Origin: Zasmidium citrigriseum
Lineage: Eukaryota > Ascomycota > Dothideomycetes > Mycosphaerellales > Mycosphaerellaceae
Direction: 5' to 3'
NCBI GenBank assembly: GCA_002786025.1
Contig: NHNW01000083.1
Coordinates: 1-64,000, forward strand
DNA: 64,000 bases
Of this stretch, positions 44,383 through 57,394 are shown one piece after another (position 1 is the stretch's first letter; each line of letters opens with the position of its first letter). The position numbers and the translations under genes are program-made. Below the pieces are notes generated by a model. That model was not told the origin of the DNA, made no database searches, and saw nothing but the letters and a program-made list of their open reading frames with translations.

Positions 44383-45123
44383 TCAACCGGATCTCTGCCT
44401 TTGCGAAATTTTCTGGAAGATAAAATCATCGCCAAAGCCACCACTCCATTCCCTTCTCAAGTCATCTCTCCCGCCGCGGACTCCGAGCCCCATCTCAAGC
44501 ACCTCGAGGATCCTCTGAACCTCCGCTCTTACGCTCTCTTCTTCCTTGAGCTTGTCATACAGCACCCTCGTCCTTTCACAGAACCAGGCCAACTGCTCGG
44601 TGTTTTTCAAAGCCTCGGCATCAAGGCTATAAGCCCAAGGCAGACGGTCCAGAGACGAGGCCCGGGTGATACACCAGCGGCGTAGATTCGCATAAACCTC
44701 GTTGCTGCATTTCTTCATCCTGAGGCATATCGTGAGATTGGAGTTCAATCGTAGAGACTTGAGCTCGGTCGAGTAGAGACTCCCCGCGACGCGAATCAGG
44801 GGCGAGAAGTCGAAGTCGGTGATGGTCGCTTTGACAGGCGCGGTGGAAAGGAGAATGGGGATGAATTCATTCCTGCATCGGCGATTCGCTAGGAGGAGGC
44901 CAGGCCCCTTCTTCTGCTTCGAGGACTTGTTCGAAGGGTTGAACGAATGGAGTTTGATATCGGCGGCCACCAACTCGTAGATGTCGTTGCGTAGCTCCGC
45001 CGGAAGAGAGAAGAATGATTTCTGGTCGTGCGGGTTGGTGGCGAATGTTGACCCGGTATTGCATACAGACGACGACCGCGGCTCGACCTTCGCTTTACTG
45101 CTGCGACGGAACTTTTTGAGCAT
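44383..45123 (-). CDS. F-box-like/2EXR-type protein
   Basis: A single-exon gene of 246 residues from the ATG giving MLKKFRRSSKAKVE; upstream in-frame codons to 45177 exist. The core FFSLPAELRNDIYELV followed by LLLANRRCRNEFIPILLS is the pattern of the large fungal family that pairs a degenerate F-box with a short partner segment (annotated 2EXR or DUF). The C-terminal half is helical and charged (YDKLKEEESVRAEVQRILEVL). Unlike paralogues A and B (13.8-17.7 kb) it has no LRR-like tail. Function unknown. Confidence 0.65.
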   Translation of the reverse strand: MLKKFRRSSKAKVEPRSSSVCNTGSTFATNPHDQKSFFSLPAELRNDIYELVAADIKLHSFNPSNKSSKQKKGPGLLLANRRCRNEFIPILLSTAPVKATITDFDFSPLIRVAGSLYSTELKSLRLNSNLTICLRMKKCSNEVYANLRRWCITRASSLDRLPWAYSLDAEALKNTEQLAWFCERTRVLYDKLKEEESVRAEVQRILEVLEMGLGVRGGRDDLRREWSGGFGDDFIFQKISQRQRSG

Positions 45124-45447
45124 AATGAAGCTTCTTGTTTGAAGGCGATCGTCGGCGCAATCGCTGTTCGTGATCAAAAGCTGGCGAAGGATGACTTGGA
45201 GAGGCTAGGTGCGCTGAAGTAGAGAAAGCTGCTCCACACCAACTACCTCTCACGTGGGGCCAGAACAGTCTATGATAGCTTGACCATGGTCGACCAAGAG
45301 ACCGCCGGCCCATCAGCTCGCTTTCGCGGTCGAGCAACCCTTGGCTGCATGGCATGGCACGAGAGATACTAATGAGGGCTGCTATGACAGACCAAATACA
45401 GACATTAGACAATCTCATACAGTCAGTGGAGTGTGTACATACTACAT
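45124..45447. other. Intergenic region
   Basis: Short spacer between two minus-strand genes (promoter of the F-box-like gene, 3' end of the ferrochelatase gene). Nothing seen. Confidence 0.6.
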
Positions 45448-46926
<1,479 letters not shown>

Positions 46927-47043
46927 TTAACTTCAACGTCACTTGCTCACTTTACTGTTCACTCTCAATATACACCTTCCCAATAGCTCATAGAACAGCA
47001 TCGGATTGGCTTGGCTTGGCTTGGGCTATCTATACGGGAATCC

Positions 47044-50000
47044 TCAATTCTGATCCATCCTCAGCAGCTCCTTCTCGACCGTTTCATACACCCCTCCAGG
47101 AGCAGCAGCAACATCGCTCATCCAACAATCCAGATGACCCAGCCCATCAAAAGCCATTCGCCTGACATTCTCCCCGCCAAATTTGGTTCTCAGCAGCCGC
47201 AGCGTGAGCAGAGTGGCTCTTGGTTGGTAGACCTGATTGTCATTGCCCACGAGAAGGAACATCGGGATGCCTCTCAACCTCTCGGTATTTCCCTCGGTCA
47301 CGAGATCTCGTCCCTCGTTATCTGTGAGTGTGGCCTTCAAGCCCATATTGGCGAGATGCTCTATACAGTTTGTACTGACCCCGCCGAATAGCTCGTCCAA
47401 CCGATCATGTGTCTCTCTGTTCAGATTGGCATGGTTCCATAACCTTCCGAAGGGTAGATCCGTGCGATGACATAGATTCGATCTGCAAAGTTCCTGGCGG
47501 GATGTGAGCGGATACCATCTCAAAAGGTGGTTTAGAAGTCTCTGGAAAATCTCGTCATCTCTGCTTGAATGACAATCGTACCAATGGCCAGCGAGCATTG
47601 TGTACAGCGGGGCGAGCGGTAGCCTGGCCTTCCATTGATTCAGCGGCGATACTAGAGGATGGAGAAAGAACTGTGACGCTACCATGCCTCGGATCCAAGA
47701 GCTTGGTATAAGTCCTTCCAGGAGCGCACTGGCGAATGCACCCGAGCCGACGCAGTGAGCTACAACCAGAATTGCTTGATTGCCATTGAGTTCTCGGATC
47801 CTGAGGAGGGCGGCTCCAATGTCCAATCTCGCATCGTACGTGGTCCAGCCGTGCCTGCGGTCCTGGGATTTAACCGTCGCAGCTCGATGCGTGATACACC
47901 AACAACGGTAACCAAGTGATGTGAAGTGCTCGATTGCGTTCTTACGCACAGTCGAGAGAGCGTAGATCTCATGCGTCACTGCTCCTCCCGGAACGAATAA
48001 CAAATCTTTGCCATTCGACGGACCTGGTGGGTTCCACATTCGCAACGGCGTCTGAAAGCCATCTCTGGCTTTGACGATATGCTGTGCGTCTACAGCTGGT
48101 CTCGTCAGATGATTGGAGGTCGGCTCTACCTCAATCTGCTTCGAGTACTGTAATGGCGTGAAAGGAACAAGCACAAACTCAGCTACTCTTAACGCGAACG
48201 AACGGATGAAGTCCAACAGGAGGCGTCCTCGTCGCTTTCCTGCGTCAACTCGTAGAGATCTCAACTGCCTCAAGAAGGCATTGGGTCTGAGTCGCAACTC
48301 GGCTTGTGCTGCCACATCTTCATCCGCCAGTCTGATGCACGCACTCATTGTTGTTGTGGCTGTCCACGCTCTTCTCAGGGAGAAAGCCATAGCCGGGCTG
48401 AGGACTTTCTCTCCAAAGAAGACGACCTTTTGTCCGGTGCTGCCGACCAACTGAAGATCATAGATCATCTTGTTTGCCAAGGGAACACTATCGTTGATTT
48501 CGAACAAGCGGAAATGGCCTTTCTCCACAATCAACGGATCTTTCGAGAACATCGGGCATTGCATAATCCCTGCAACGGAGCCCTGGAACTTGTCTCTGCA
48601 CTTCTGGACTCGAATCGTCATGGCCAATGTGATCGGACTTGGACATTGAACGTCTAGGACCTCGCCTTCCATCACCTCCGAAAACATGATGGATTCATCC
48701 TTTGGCCGCCGTTTGATTCCCCCCGGCGGCTCGAAAGACTCGACGTCGATTTCTAGGCCTCGCTGACTTGCTAATAGGTCAATTGATCTTTCTGCAAGCG
48801 AGACGATGGTGGCGACAGGATTCGTACCAAGGGAGCGAGGGATCAAAGCGCCGTCCACGACTACCAGGCCCTTGTGAACGGCTTTGCCTTCTCCAGTGAA
48901 GACTTGTCCCGTGTGCCCCGTTGCTCCAGTCTCTCCTGTTCCGTCAGAGGCAAGGCCCATGCCCCCCAAAGGATGAACACACACTCGAACGCCCTGGCTC
49001 TTGAACATGCCACCGAAAGCGTGAGTCATCCTAATGAGCAGATCTTTCGCCGACGAGAAATGCCCAAAGTCTCGTACATTTCGCATGTCCAGCAGAGGCT
49101 TTTCGTTCTTGAGACTCAATCGTCCACCTGTGTTGTCATGGCCGAGCACGAGGTAGACTTGACTGTACTCCAGAACATCTTTGCATACATGCTTCCAAAT
49201 GGTTTTAGACCAGCTGATACCGGGTGCTGCAACGCATGGCAAGGACCAATGGACGAGTCGAAAAAGAGACGCCATGACGTTCGGAAACGCCCCATCCTGG
49301 ATGACAAAGCCCTGTTCCACGGATGTCGTATCTCGACAGTCGATTGTTCCTACAATCGTTGGACCAGGAGGATGAGTAGGACTAAGCTGAGATGTCCCGA
49401 CTGAGTTGACTCGGCGGTCAAGATCGTAGCCAAATGCCAGCATACCCCCATTGCTGGTCAAGCCAGAGCCAGCTCTGGGGCTCAGGGATAGGCCGCGATC
49501 TTTGCTGCGGAGCATGATCTCGGTGGTGCCAATTGAGCCTGCACCCAGAAATACAAACTGCTTTGCGTGGATCCATTGCATGGAATGGGGACCGTTGTCA
49601 AGATCCAGTCGGCGGTAGTATACGCAGTATCCTCCGAGGGGATGCTCCGCCATGTGGCTCACCTCGCAGCCGCAAAATCTGAAGTCAATTCAGCATTCGG
49701 ACCATTGTGAGAACGACCCTTTTTCGGTCAATCTTACATTTCAGCGCCCCATTTTTCCGCATCAGCCAGGTAGGTTACCAGCGTACTGCTCTTACTTCCA
49801 TCATTGAGCCCCATACAATCTTGTCCATCCATGTTGCTGTTTCTCATCTTGATCCCGGCATTGTTTGTCCCATCTTTGAAACTCGTCATCAAAGTTGCTT
49901 TCTTGCATTTCGACCCCACTCCGACTGCTCGTGCTTGTTGTTGCAGTACTTCAAATTTCTTCACATCATCCGGACAGACCGTCGGTTGCAACATCCTCTC

Positions 50001-50552
50001 CGCTCTCTCCAAGTACCTATCCAGGGCTTGAGATGCTGTCCGTATTTCCTTTGGCCACGCATCTGATTCCAAAACCCTCCTGTCCGGCCTCATCCAAACT
50101 CCGGCATTGATCAGACTTGTGCCACCAAGACCACTTCCTACCAGAACGCTGGACGCTCTTCCAAGAATCCAACGATAGAGAGCCGTGGACTTGCCTATTT
50201 CGATCGGGATCCAACCAAAGATGAGTCCGGTAAATTTCAACTCTGGAATCGCGGCTCTCGCATTATGAGGGAACTCTCCAGGCCAACGCTCCTCGCCTCG
50301 TTCGAGCACACAGACGCTCTGGCGAGGAGAGGCACGAGACATGCGCGATGCAGCGATGCTTCCACCGTACCCGCTGCCGATGACAACAACATCGTAGGAG
50401 GATTTGACTTCGTCGGCTGTTTTGCTGAGTCGATGGTGCGCATGTATTGTCTTTGAATGGGTCCGCTCACTTGAGATTCCCCGGATCTCGTAGTAGAGGA
50501 CCTTGAGAATGTGAAGGCACAAGAGCACGAACTGCAACAGAAAGTCGATCAT
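47044..50552 (-). CDS. GMC-type oxidoreductase fused to an alpha/beta hydrolase
   Basis: A cholesterol-oxidase-like flavoprotein with a C-terminal hydrolase. Two exons: 50552-49738 and 49678-47044 (59-bp intron), 1149 residues. Residues 1-25 form a hydrophobic anchor. The FAD site is DVVVIGSGYGGSIAASR (54-70), with ERGEERWPGEFP and LVGSGLGGTSLINAGVW as in cholesterol oxidases; the intron joins WGAE and IFCGCEVSHM. Later come VHPLGGMGLASDG and VVDGALIPRSLGTNP, the catalytic-domain end. From about residue 830 a second domain begins (DLLFVPGGAVTHEIYALS), with AHCVGSGA at the nucleophile elbow and GHLDCWM near the C-terminus. The elbow has Cys where most hydrolases have Ser. A sterol or steroid-ester substrate is inference. 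Confidence 0.88.
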
Positions 50553-51161
50553 GCTTGTGCAAGAGATGTCGATGGTGTGAAGATCACTTTTCCCGGGACT
50601 GAGGAGACATAAATTCAGCCTCGAATCTCCAGGGTCGGCCTCATGTGCAGTCCGACTGTCTGGCGATTGAACCTATCATATATTTTTGGAGACAGCGAAC
50701 GTACACCCACAGTAGAGCTGTCAAGAGCGCAATCTTGTCAGACCTCATTTGTCCAGATCAAAGCCCTGAACGAGAGTGCGTGATACAGAGGCTCCTTCGC
50801 GCTTTCTCCTGTCCTGTTTTGAGCAGCTGAGAATTCCCAGCTGCATTAGAGCACAGGGGTGCAACCACAAGCGAAGTCGGAGGTGCGCTGGCAAAGATCT
50901 CGAACGTTGCATTCTCGTGCGATTGCCCGACGAGAATGCGGTCGTATAGTACGACCAGCCGCTATGTCGCCCGTCGGTAGTTTGTGGTGAGTCAACATCA
51001 GCGCAATGCCCCACGAATCGATGTATTGCCATAGTCCTGAGCTTCACTCTTGGAGATTGTCACGGGAAGAGTGAATGATCGGTCGAAGTATTTCTCCACG
51101 AAGTACTGCTCCCTTCGATGGCGATTTGTTTCGGATACGCAGTGGTAGAACGATATGCTTT
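50553..51161. other. Intergenic region
   Basis: Promoter of the fusion gene and 3' flank of the next minus-strand gene. No gene seen. Confidence 0.6.
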
Positions 51162-52337
51162 CTACATGGCATGGTAACGCGGCTCCACATGTTCTAGAGC
51201 AACTTCATCAATCGTTGAACCCAACCTTTTCGACCGTAATGAAGTGTGCAGCTCCTGCACCAGGGGCCGCAGCACAGGTATGCACTGTACGATGATGGTG
51301 CCGGTGATCTCTGACGAGTACCAGATGTTCGACATCGCGTTGCGCCAGAAGTACCCTGCACGAGATTAGCATTACCTGGCAGAATACTGCGTCATGTCCA
51401 TACATATATCTTTCTCGTTCCCATCATACTTCCATTCGGTCCGAATCGCAGTTGCTATCGCAACGACCATGCCCTACAGGAGCCAGACGGTCAGTCCAAT
51501 CCAACGTTGAATACTTGAGAAGCTGACACACTAGACTCATAGTCAGGCACAGGGCGACCTTTTCCTTTCGTTTCATGTCCAGATTGTAAGTGATGATCCA
51601 TGGAAAAGTCGCAAAGACAAAGTCCATTATCATATTGTAATCTGGCAGAGTTAGCATATGAGAAGGTATATGTACAACTCGAGACCACTCACAATTTCCG
51701 CCTTCCTTGAACTTGTTGCGCGACTTCTTATACATGCAAAAGTCAAGTCGATACCATACAAAGTAGCTGGATTCGTCGCACACCTTTCCCCACTCGACGA
51801 TGATCTGAACGTGGTTAGCCAAAGACAGAGGGTGAGAAGTTGAGCGGCTGGCATGTACCTTGGCGAAATTGTAGGAACACATGGTGACGATGCAGAACCA
51901 AAGTACAATGTGACAAGCCTTCCAGTGTGAGAAGCCTCTTGTCAACTTGAGCAGTGTCACAGCAAATGCTGCTTTGGTCAGACACTGGCCGAGGAGAGTG
52001 CCGCAGGAGCTGATGAGGATGAGGATGTGCATTCGATCGTCCCAGGTCGCATCAACATAGCCGGTAGCGTACTCTATACTTATTATGGTATTGTTGGCTG
52101 TGAGAATGAACTATGATCTGGTCAACGGACTGAGCCCAACGCGCCGTGGAGATGACATACCCATGATAAAATAAGGACGTAGTCGTCGTACCACAGTCCA
52201 TGGCGTCGGAATATCTTGGTCCATACTCTGGCGGCCAGGAAGGCGGTAGCTCCGGCATACAGCGACCAAATACCGGCGTTGAGTTCTTTCTCCGGGTTGA
52301 CATAGTCAAGGTTCGGGTTTCTCCGCGGAATCGACAT
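51162..52337 (-). CDS. Rhodopsin-domain (Pth11-like) integral membrane protein, second copy
   Basis: Six exons on the minus strand: 52337-52161, 52110-51859, 51804-51693, 51641-51532, 51473-51404 and 51355-51162, for 304 residues. Introns are 45-58 bp. Splicing restores the family pattern that single frames break: helix 1 (LYAGATAFLAARVW), GLWYDDYVLILSW joined to FILTANNTIISIEYATGY, the AAFAVTLLKLTRG helix, NFAK joined to IIVEWGKV, DFVFATFPWIITYNLDMKRKEK, SLGMVVAIATAIRTEWKYDG and YFWRNAMSNIWYSSE. The tail after helix 7 is short (about 40 residues), unlike the first rhodopsin-domain protein at 12096-13636, which has a long one. The two are distant relatives, not a recent duplication. Function unknown. 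Confidence 0.82.
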
Positions 52338-53339
52338 TGACTGACCTCATGAGGCAGTCCGGTGCCTGAAGAGGAACGATCAAAGTCAAGAAGGAGCAAT
52401 AGGGATGTTGGTTAAAGGGAGTGATCAGAAGCGAAGAGAAAGAAAAAACTGCGGAAAAGGAAGGTTGGGAAGAAGAAGCGTAGAAGAACGGTAGATGAAG
52501 TGGCGACAGCATCCTGGAGCAGGTTCGGGCAAGGCGACATGTCTTCTTTGGGTACTGTGCTCCAGGGTGTGGTCTCATCCAGTTGCACGGAGTGGTGAAG
52601 TAGGTAGCCAGGCGATGGTCTGAACACCCACGCAGCTTTCAACTCGCTACGGCACCTACTTTGCATGGCAGTCAAACGTGGCTGACAGGTTTCATCCAGG
52701 ACTACTAGTCGCCAGTGAACCATTAGGGCAGACAGAGCACCGGTGGTACTTCGTGGTGTGTTCTTCGCGACCCGGGGAAGCGGCGCCATAATATATTGAC
52801 GATTTTGGGGCGTGCCATATAAAGTGCCAATATGCGAGCGTGCTAAGCGAGCACGCAAGTTCCGCCCATGGCTGCCGGGACCACATCCATATTCTCTCTC
52901 TTCGGCGGGGTCGGCGATGGGCAGTGATATCGATGCAGTAGCTTCTTGCTCTTTCCTGAAGGCCACTGCATCTTTGCTCCATGTGCCCGCACCATAGCAG
53001 AGTCTTCCGAGGCGCCGTCAGCCAGATCCAGGAGAAAGTCCGGCGGGGTGTTCGATCTGCTCAGCGGCCACAGACTCTCGAGCTGTAGATGTATGGTCGT
53101 TGGACAACGAGGAAGATTGGCGGTGGTGAGATGGTTCGGAGGTGGGTTCGAGAATCAGGAGGTCAGAAATTCCAGGCGGCGAGAAGCTTGAGTGACGCCA
53201 AGTCACGTGCTAGCGCAGCACTAGCGCGGTCTGTTGCCTGAAGCCAGGGCCCTCACCTCACTCCATCCGATCTCGTTCGAACAAATGACAAACCACAACA
53301 TGACGTTCGACTGAGCACATGCCGGACTTACCATACAGA
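52338..53339. other. Divergent intergenic region
   Basis: 1 kb between the rhodopsin-type gene (minus) and Ku70 (plus). A 184-codon minus frame (52412-52966) has no motif and overlaps promoter sequence; I do not accept it. Confidence 0.5.
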
Positions 53340-55355
53340 ATGGCCGACGACTCGAAATATGGCCGCGGCCACGACGAGGACGAGGAAGACGAGGAGGAGA
53401 TTGAAATGTCAAGCTACAAGACTCAGAAAGATGCCGTTCTGTTTGCCATCGACGTCAGCAAAAGCATGCTCACCAAACCGTCTGACGCCGATCCAAAAAA
53501 GCCCGACAATGCGCTTTCACCTACCGTCGCGGCGCTCAAGTGCGCGTACGCGTTAATGCAGCAACGAATCATCAGCAACCCCAACGACATGATGGGCATC
53601 TTGCTCTTCGGCACGGAGAAGAGCAAGTTCCAGGAAGGCGATGAGGAGGGCGGTCGGCCTGGCTTGCAGTACCCTCACTGTTACCTGCTCACGGATCTGG
53701 ATGTGCCGGCCGCCGCAGATGTCAAGCAGCTGCGGAACCTGGTAGACGATGAGGACGAAGCCGCGGACCTCCTGCAAGCAAGCAGCGAAGAAGTCAGCAT
53801 GGCAAACGTACTCTTCTGTGCCAACCAGATCTTCACCACAAAGGCACCAAATTTCTCATCCAGACGGCTGTTCTTGGTCACGGACAACGACTTTCCGCAC
53901 GCCACCAGCAGGGATCAGAGGAACAGCGCTGCCGTTCGAGCGAAGGATCTCTACGATCTTGGCGTCACAATCGAGCTCTTTCCAATCTCGCATCCTGATC
54001 GTGGTTACACTTTCGACCGCAGCAAGTTCTACAACGACATCGTCTACTCGGCAGTCCCATCCGATCCGGATGCACCCGCCCCACTCACTGCGGACATCAA
54101 AGCTGCAAGCAGTAGTGCCGCCGACGGTATCAGCCTGCTTCAATCTCTGATATCGTCTGTTGCCTCGCGTTCCGTTCCTCGTCGAGCTCTGTTCAGCAAT
54201 GTCCCGTTCGAGATCGGCCTGGGCCTGAAAGTCAGCATCAAGGGATACAAGATTTTGATGCGACAGACGCCGAAGCGAACATCTTACATCTACCTGCCGC
54301 CCGACAGCGACAAGCCTCAGATCGCCATCGGGAGTAGCACACTGGTCGCTGAGGACAATGCCAGAACTGTGGAGAAGGCCGAAGTACGCAAAGCCTTTAA
54401 GTTCGGCGGTGAGACGGTCTCCTTCACAGAGGAAGAGCTGGCCAAGATCAAGCACTTCGGCGATCCTGTGGTTCGTATCATCGGATTCAAGCCATTGAGT
54501 CTGCTACCCATCTGGGCCTCGTTGAAAGAGTCAACATTCATCTATCCATCGGAGGAGGACTACATTGGCTCGACGAGGGTCTTCTCTGCTCTGCACCAGA
54601 AGCTTTTGAAAGACCAGAAGTTTGGTCTCGCGTGGTACGTCCCCCGCCGCAACGCCAGCCCGAGACTTGTCGCTCTCATCCCAGGCGCCGAGGAGCGCAA
54701 CGAAGGAGGCGAACAACAGATGCCTCCGGGAATGTGGGTCAAGCAGCTACCGTTCGCCGACGATATTCGAGAAATGCCGGAGACGAACCTTGTGAAGGCG
54801 CCTGATAGCGTTGTCGACTCAATGCGAGTTGTGATCCAACAGCTGCAGCTTCCCAAAGCCGTGTACGACCCTCACAAGTATCCCAATCCATCTCTACAGT
54901 GGTTTTATAGGATCCTGCAAGCCTTGGCCCTGGAAGAGGATCTACCCGAACAGCCCGATGACAAGACCCTGCCCAGATGGAAGCAGATTCATAAGAGAGC
55001 TGGCCATTACGTTCTGGACTGGGGCACCCAACTGGACAACGCCTTTGAGGAGTGGCAGACAGAGAACAAGGCCAACATCAAGCCTGCGGCGAATGGGGCC
55101 TCGAAGCGGTCTGCTCCAGCGTCTTCGGCTCCTCGTGGTGCAAAGAAGGTCAAGGCAGAAGATGAGGATGACGATGAGGTTATCAGCGATCAACAGATGA
55201 AGGCAGCCTATCAAAAGGATTCTGTTAGCAAGTTCAAGGTCGCCGACTTGAAGGCATGGCTGTCGAGCAAGGGCATCAAAGCTGCTGGTGGCAAGAAAGC
55301 GGACTATGTTGATGCTGTCACGATTCACTTTGAGACGAAGATGGAGGTCGATTGA
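53340..55355 (+). CDS. ku70: Ku70 subunit of the DNA-end-binding Ku complex
   Basis: Binds double-strand ends with Ku80 in non-homologous end joining and at telomeres. A single exon; the ATG giving MADDSKYGRGHDEDEEDEEE matches fungal Ku70 starts, and an ATG 21 bases upstream (53319) would add seven residues. Domains in order for 671 residues: vWA-like N-terminus (KDAVLFAIDVSKSMLT, DMMGILLFGTE, RRLFLVTDNDFPH), the Ku beta-barrel (PFEIGLGLKVSIKGYKIL, GFKPLSLLPIW, PSEEDYIGSTRVFSAL), a helical C-arm, a basic linker (SKRSAPASSAPRGAKKVKAE), then an acidic patch and a C-terminal SAP domain (VADLKAWLSSKGIKAAG). No introns, which is unusual for this gene. The stop is about 210 bp from a solo LTR. Confidence 0.93.
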   Translation: MADDSKYGRGHDEDEEDEEEIEMSSYKTQKDAVLFAIDVSKSMLTKPSDADPKKPDNALSPTVAALKCAYALMQQRIISNPNDMMGILLFGTEKSKFQEGDEEGGRPGLQYPHCYLLTDLDVPAAADVKQLRNLVDDEDEAADLLQASSEEVSMANVLFCANQIFTTKAPNFSSRRLFLVTDNDFPHATSRDQRNSAAVRAKDLYDLGVTIELFPISHPDRGYTFDRSKFYNDIVYSAVPSDPDAPAPLTADIKAASSSAADGISLLQSLISSVASRSVPRRALFSNVPFEIGLGLKVSIKGYKILMRQTPKRTSYIYLPPDSDKPQIAIGSSTLVAEDNARTVEKAEVRKAFKFGGETVSFTEEELAKIKHFGDPVVRIIGFKPLSLLPIWASLKESTFIYPSEEDYIGSTRVFSALHQKLLKDQKFGLAWYVPRRNASPRLVALIPGAEERNEGGEQQMPPGMWVKQLPFADDIREMPETNLVKAPDSVVDSMRVVIQQLQLPKAVYDPHKYPNPSLQWFYRILQALALEEDLPEQPDDKTLPRWKQIHKRAGHYVLDWGTQLDNAFEEWQTENKANIKPAANGASKRSAPASSAPRGAKKVKAEDEDDDEVISDQQMKAAYQKDSVSKFKVADLKAWLSSKGIKAAGGKKADYVDAVTIHFETKMEVD

Positions 55356-55567
55356 GGTCAAGAGTTCAGTGTGTATGGCGTTGAAGGAGAGCGAATATGA
55401 ACGGAAGGAAGGGAGGAGATAGCGATTAGTGCAAGGAATGAACTTTTGCTGAGATTTGATCGGAGATGGCGAGAGACCCATCCGGATGTCGATATACTCC
55501 TCGAATGCTACGGCTCCATGCCAGATTCCTGCTTCCAGTCCTCTAGCTCTTTGCTCTCCTAGCGGTG

Positions 55568-56033
55568 TGTTAGAAGGCTATAGGGATCCAACGCCCATAG
55601 CGATCCAACGCCTATACGGATCCAACGCCCATAGCCTTGCTTACTAAGCAAGGCTATGGGCGTTGAGAAGTCACGTGACGGCTTACGTAATCATCTGGAA
55701 CCTTCTGGATGGTTCGTCCCCCCGTAGGCTAGACCTAATCGGGAAGGCGCTATACCCGATTGGGATGCTTGGCGTGGAACCTTCTAGCAGCTACCGGAAT
55801 TCATTCCAGTTGATTTCTAATCAAGTGCTAATTAATTCCTAATCAATGTGTCGACTGTATTCTATAAGATTCTATTAGGCGTAAGCATTAGTAATGCATC
55901 TACGCTATAGAAGATTCTAGATGCGATATTGTCGTATATATAAGGGTGTAAATAGTCTCGCTAGTTAGAAGGAATTCAAGCACTTCTCTTCTACTCTATA
56001 CGACCCTCTACTACTTCCGCTACACTTTTAATA
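55568..56033 (+). mobile_element. Solo LTR of the copia family, with 5-bp TSD
   Basis: A 466-bp LTR (start TGTTAGAAGG, end CTTTTAATA, probably TAACA before RIP) flanked by CGGTG at 55563-55567 and 56034-56038. No internal region is attached, so it is the product of LTR-LTR recombination. It carries a 43-bp palindrome near its left end. Confidence 0.93.
55623..55665. repeat. LTR palindrome (solo LTR copy)
   Basis: Arms of 21 bp starting CAACGCCCATAGCCTTGC and their exact complement lie around a single central C. The same structure lies at 57820-57864 and 62486-62530. Confidence 0.9.
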
Positions 56034-56320
56034 CGGTGATCGAAGGGGTTGAAGCGCCGATGATGGCTAGGCCGGCGTCCCTACCCTTCTCCTCGTCTGT
56101 ATAGCGTGGCACGTGGCAGAATAAGACATCTTGCTTTCGGCCGGCCACATACCGGTTAGCTATGCTTTCGTAGAAGCCGTAGCTACACCTAGCGGCCCTA
56201 GCCTTAATGTACGACCGAATCTCGAGGTACTAGTTGCCTGCAGAGGTACCTGCGGCCTCGCTGGATAGCGTCGATTTCGCTTGTCCCCGAGAGATTCTTG
56301 ACTATAGCGTTGATAACGAG

Positions 56321-57394
56321 CTCGCTGTTGAAGTGCGTTTATCTACAAGCAAAGGGCCTAGGTCATGTGCTCTCTGCTTACTAATGCTCTTGTAGTCACC
56401 GTAAAAGCGTCGTCGTTTACCTATCTACTAAGCTCGACGTATCTCTTAAGGCCCATGTCCAAGGTTACAGAGTCCGACTGTACTCGCTATTTAATTCGGC
56501 GGTAGATGGTGCTGTACTCGTCTATAATAGTGCCGGTATTGTTGACAACGGGGTTAATAATCTAGCATGACCTGTGGAATAGAGACAAAGCATGCTCGAA
56601 TACAGTAACAACAACGAAGACAATAAATGTATTAAAAGGGCAGATGAAGCGATTAGCAGTAGTGCGGACCCTACTAACGCATGTATAATCTGCGATAGCT
56701 ATCGACGACTACAGAGTCTTTAGAAAAGCCAGCAGGTATTCTATTAGCTTTGCACATTGGCTACCTAGGTAGCAAGTGTTACATGTCTATTAGCTACGAT
56801 ATTATAGTAGACGCTAAATACTCTTCTGCAAAGAACTATACGGCAAATCTTTGAAAGTAATTGACTTGGGATCTTCTAGGACGGAAGCTGCCTAACGATC
56901 CCTAACCTTGTCGTATTAAATTAGACACCTGAAGAGCGATTCAATAGCTTGGAGCTATACGCTTTTTCGGAGAGTGCTAATCCATTAGCTTTTATTGCCT
57001 GCTGCCTATAGCCATACTATCCAATAGCATACTACTACACACATCGTCACCGCCTCGTATACACATTATCTTAAAACGGTCGCAAAATCCCGTAGCTACC
57101 TGCCTCCTTTACCTCGCGTTTGACTTTATAGCTTTGGTCGCGTTGCTGTCGTCTAGCACTAGTGCTCGTATCTTATATCTTTCGTATCTGTACGTCGCCG
57201 ATATCTACACAATCGTCGCTATAGAGATTACTGCCCAACGTGCCGACGTTGCTACATCTGTCGCTATTAGTACCCTCGCGTACTTCTATCGCTAGCTTAC
57301 CGCTTTTAGTACCGTAGCTTTAGTAGCAACTCGTACTTACAGGCGGTTGAAGTACAAGCTTGACGAGGATACGGTCTCTACTCGGCTTATTGCG
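56321..57394. other. Degenerate repeat-derived sequence
   Basis: About 1.1 kb without ATG-initiated frames of note. Composition is intermediate, with many TAG and some CpA. A plus-strand stretch near 57170-57390 is open over several dozen codons but meets TAG, and I do not recognise it. I take this as older transposon debris. Confidence 0.5.

Larger units (their letters stand above)
55540..56320 (-). pseudogene. Degenerate minus-strand ORF split by the solo LTR
   Basis: A minus-strand reading frame with words SYGFYESIANRYVAGRKQ and FCHVPRYTDEEKGRDAG runs from about 56220 down to the LTR edge. Removing the LTR and one TSD copy lets the frame continue about eight residues to a stop. Upstream, a neighbouring frame (about 56320-56240) has NSELVINAIVKNLSG and GRRYLCRQL, so there is a frameshift or lost intron. 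I do not recognise the family. Unlike the far left compartment, CpA and TpG survive here. Confidence 0.45.

Noticed and set aside
52412..52966. 184-codon minus-strand frame upstream of Ku70
   Set aside because: No domain, low-complexity end (Phe-rich), and it occupies the shared promoter of two divergent genes.
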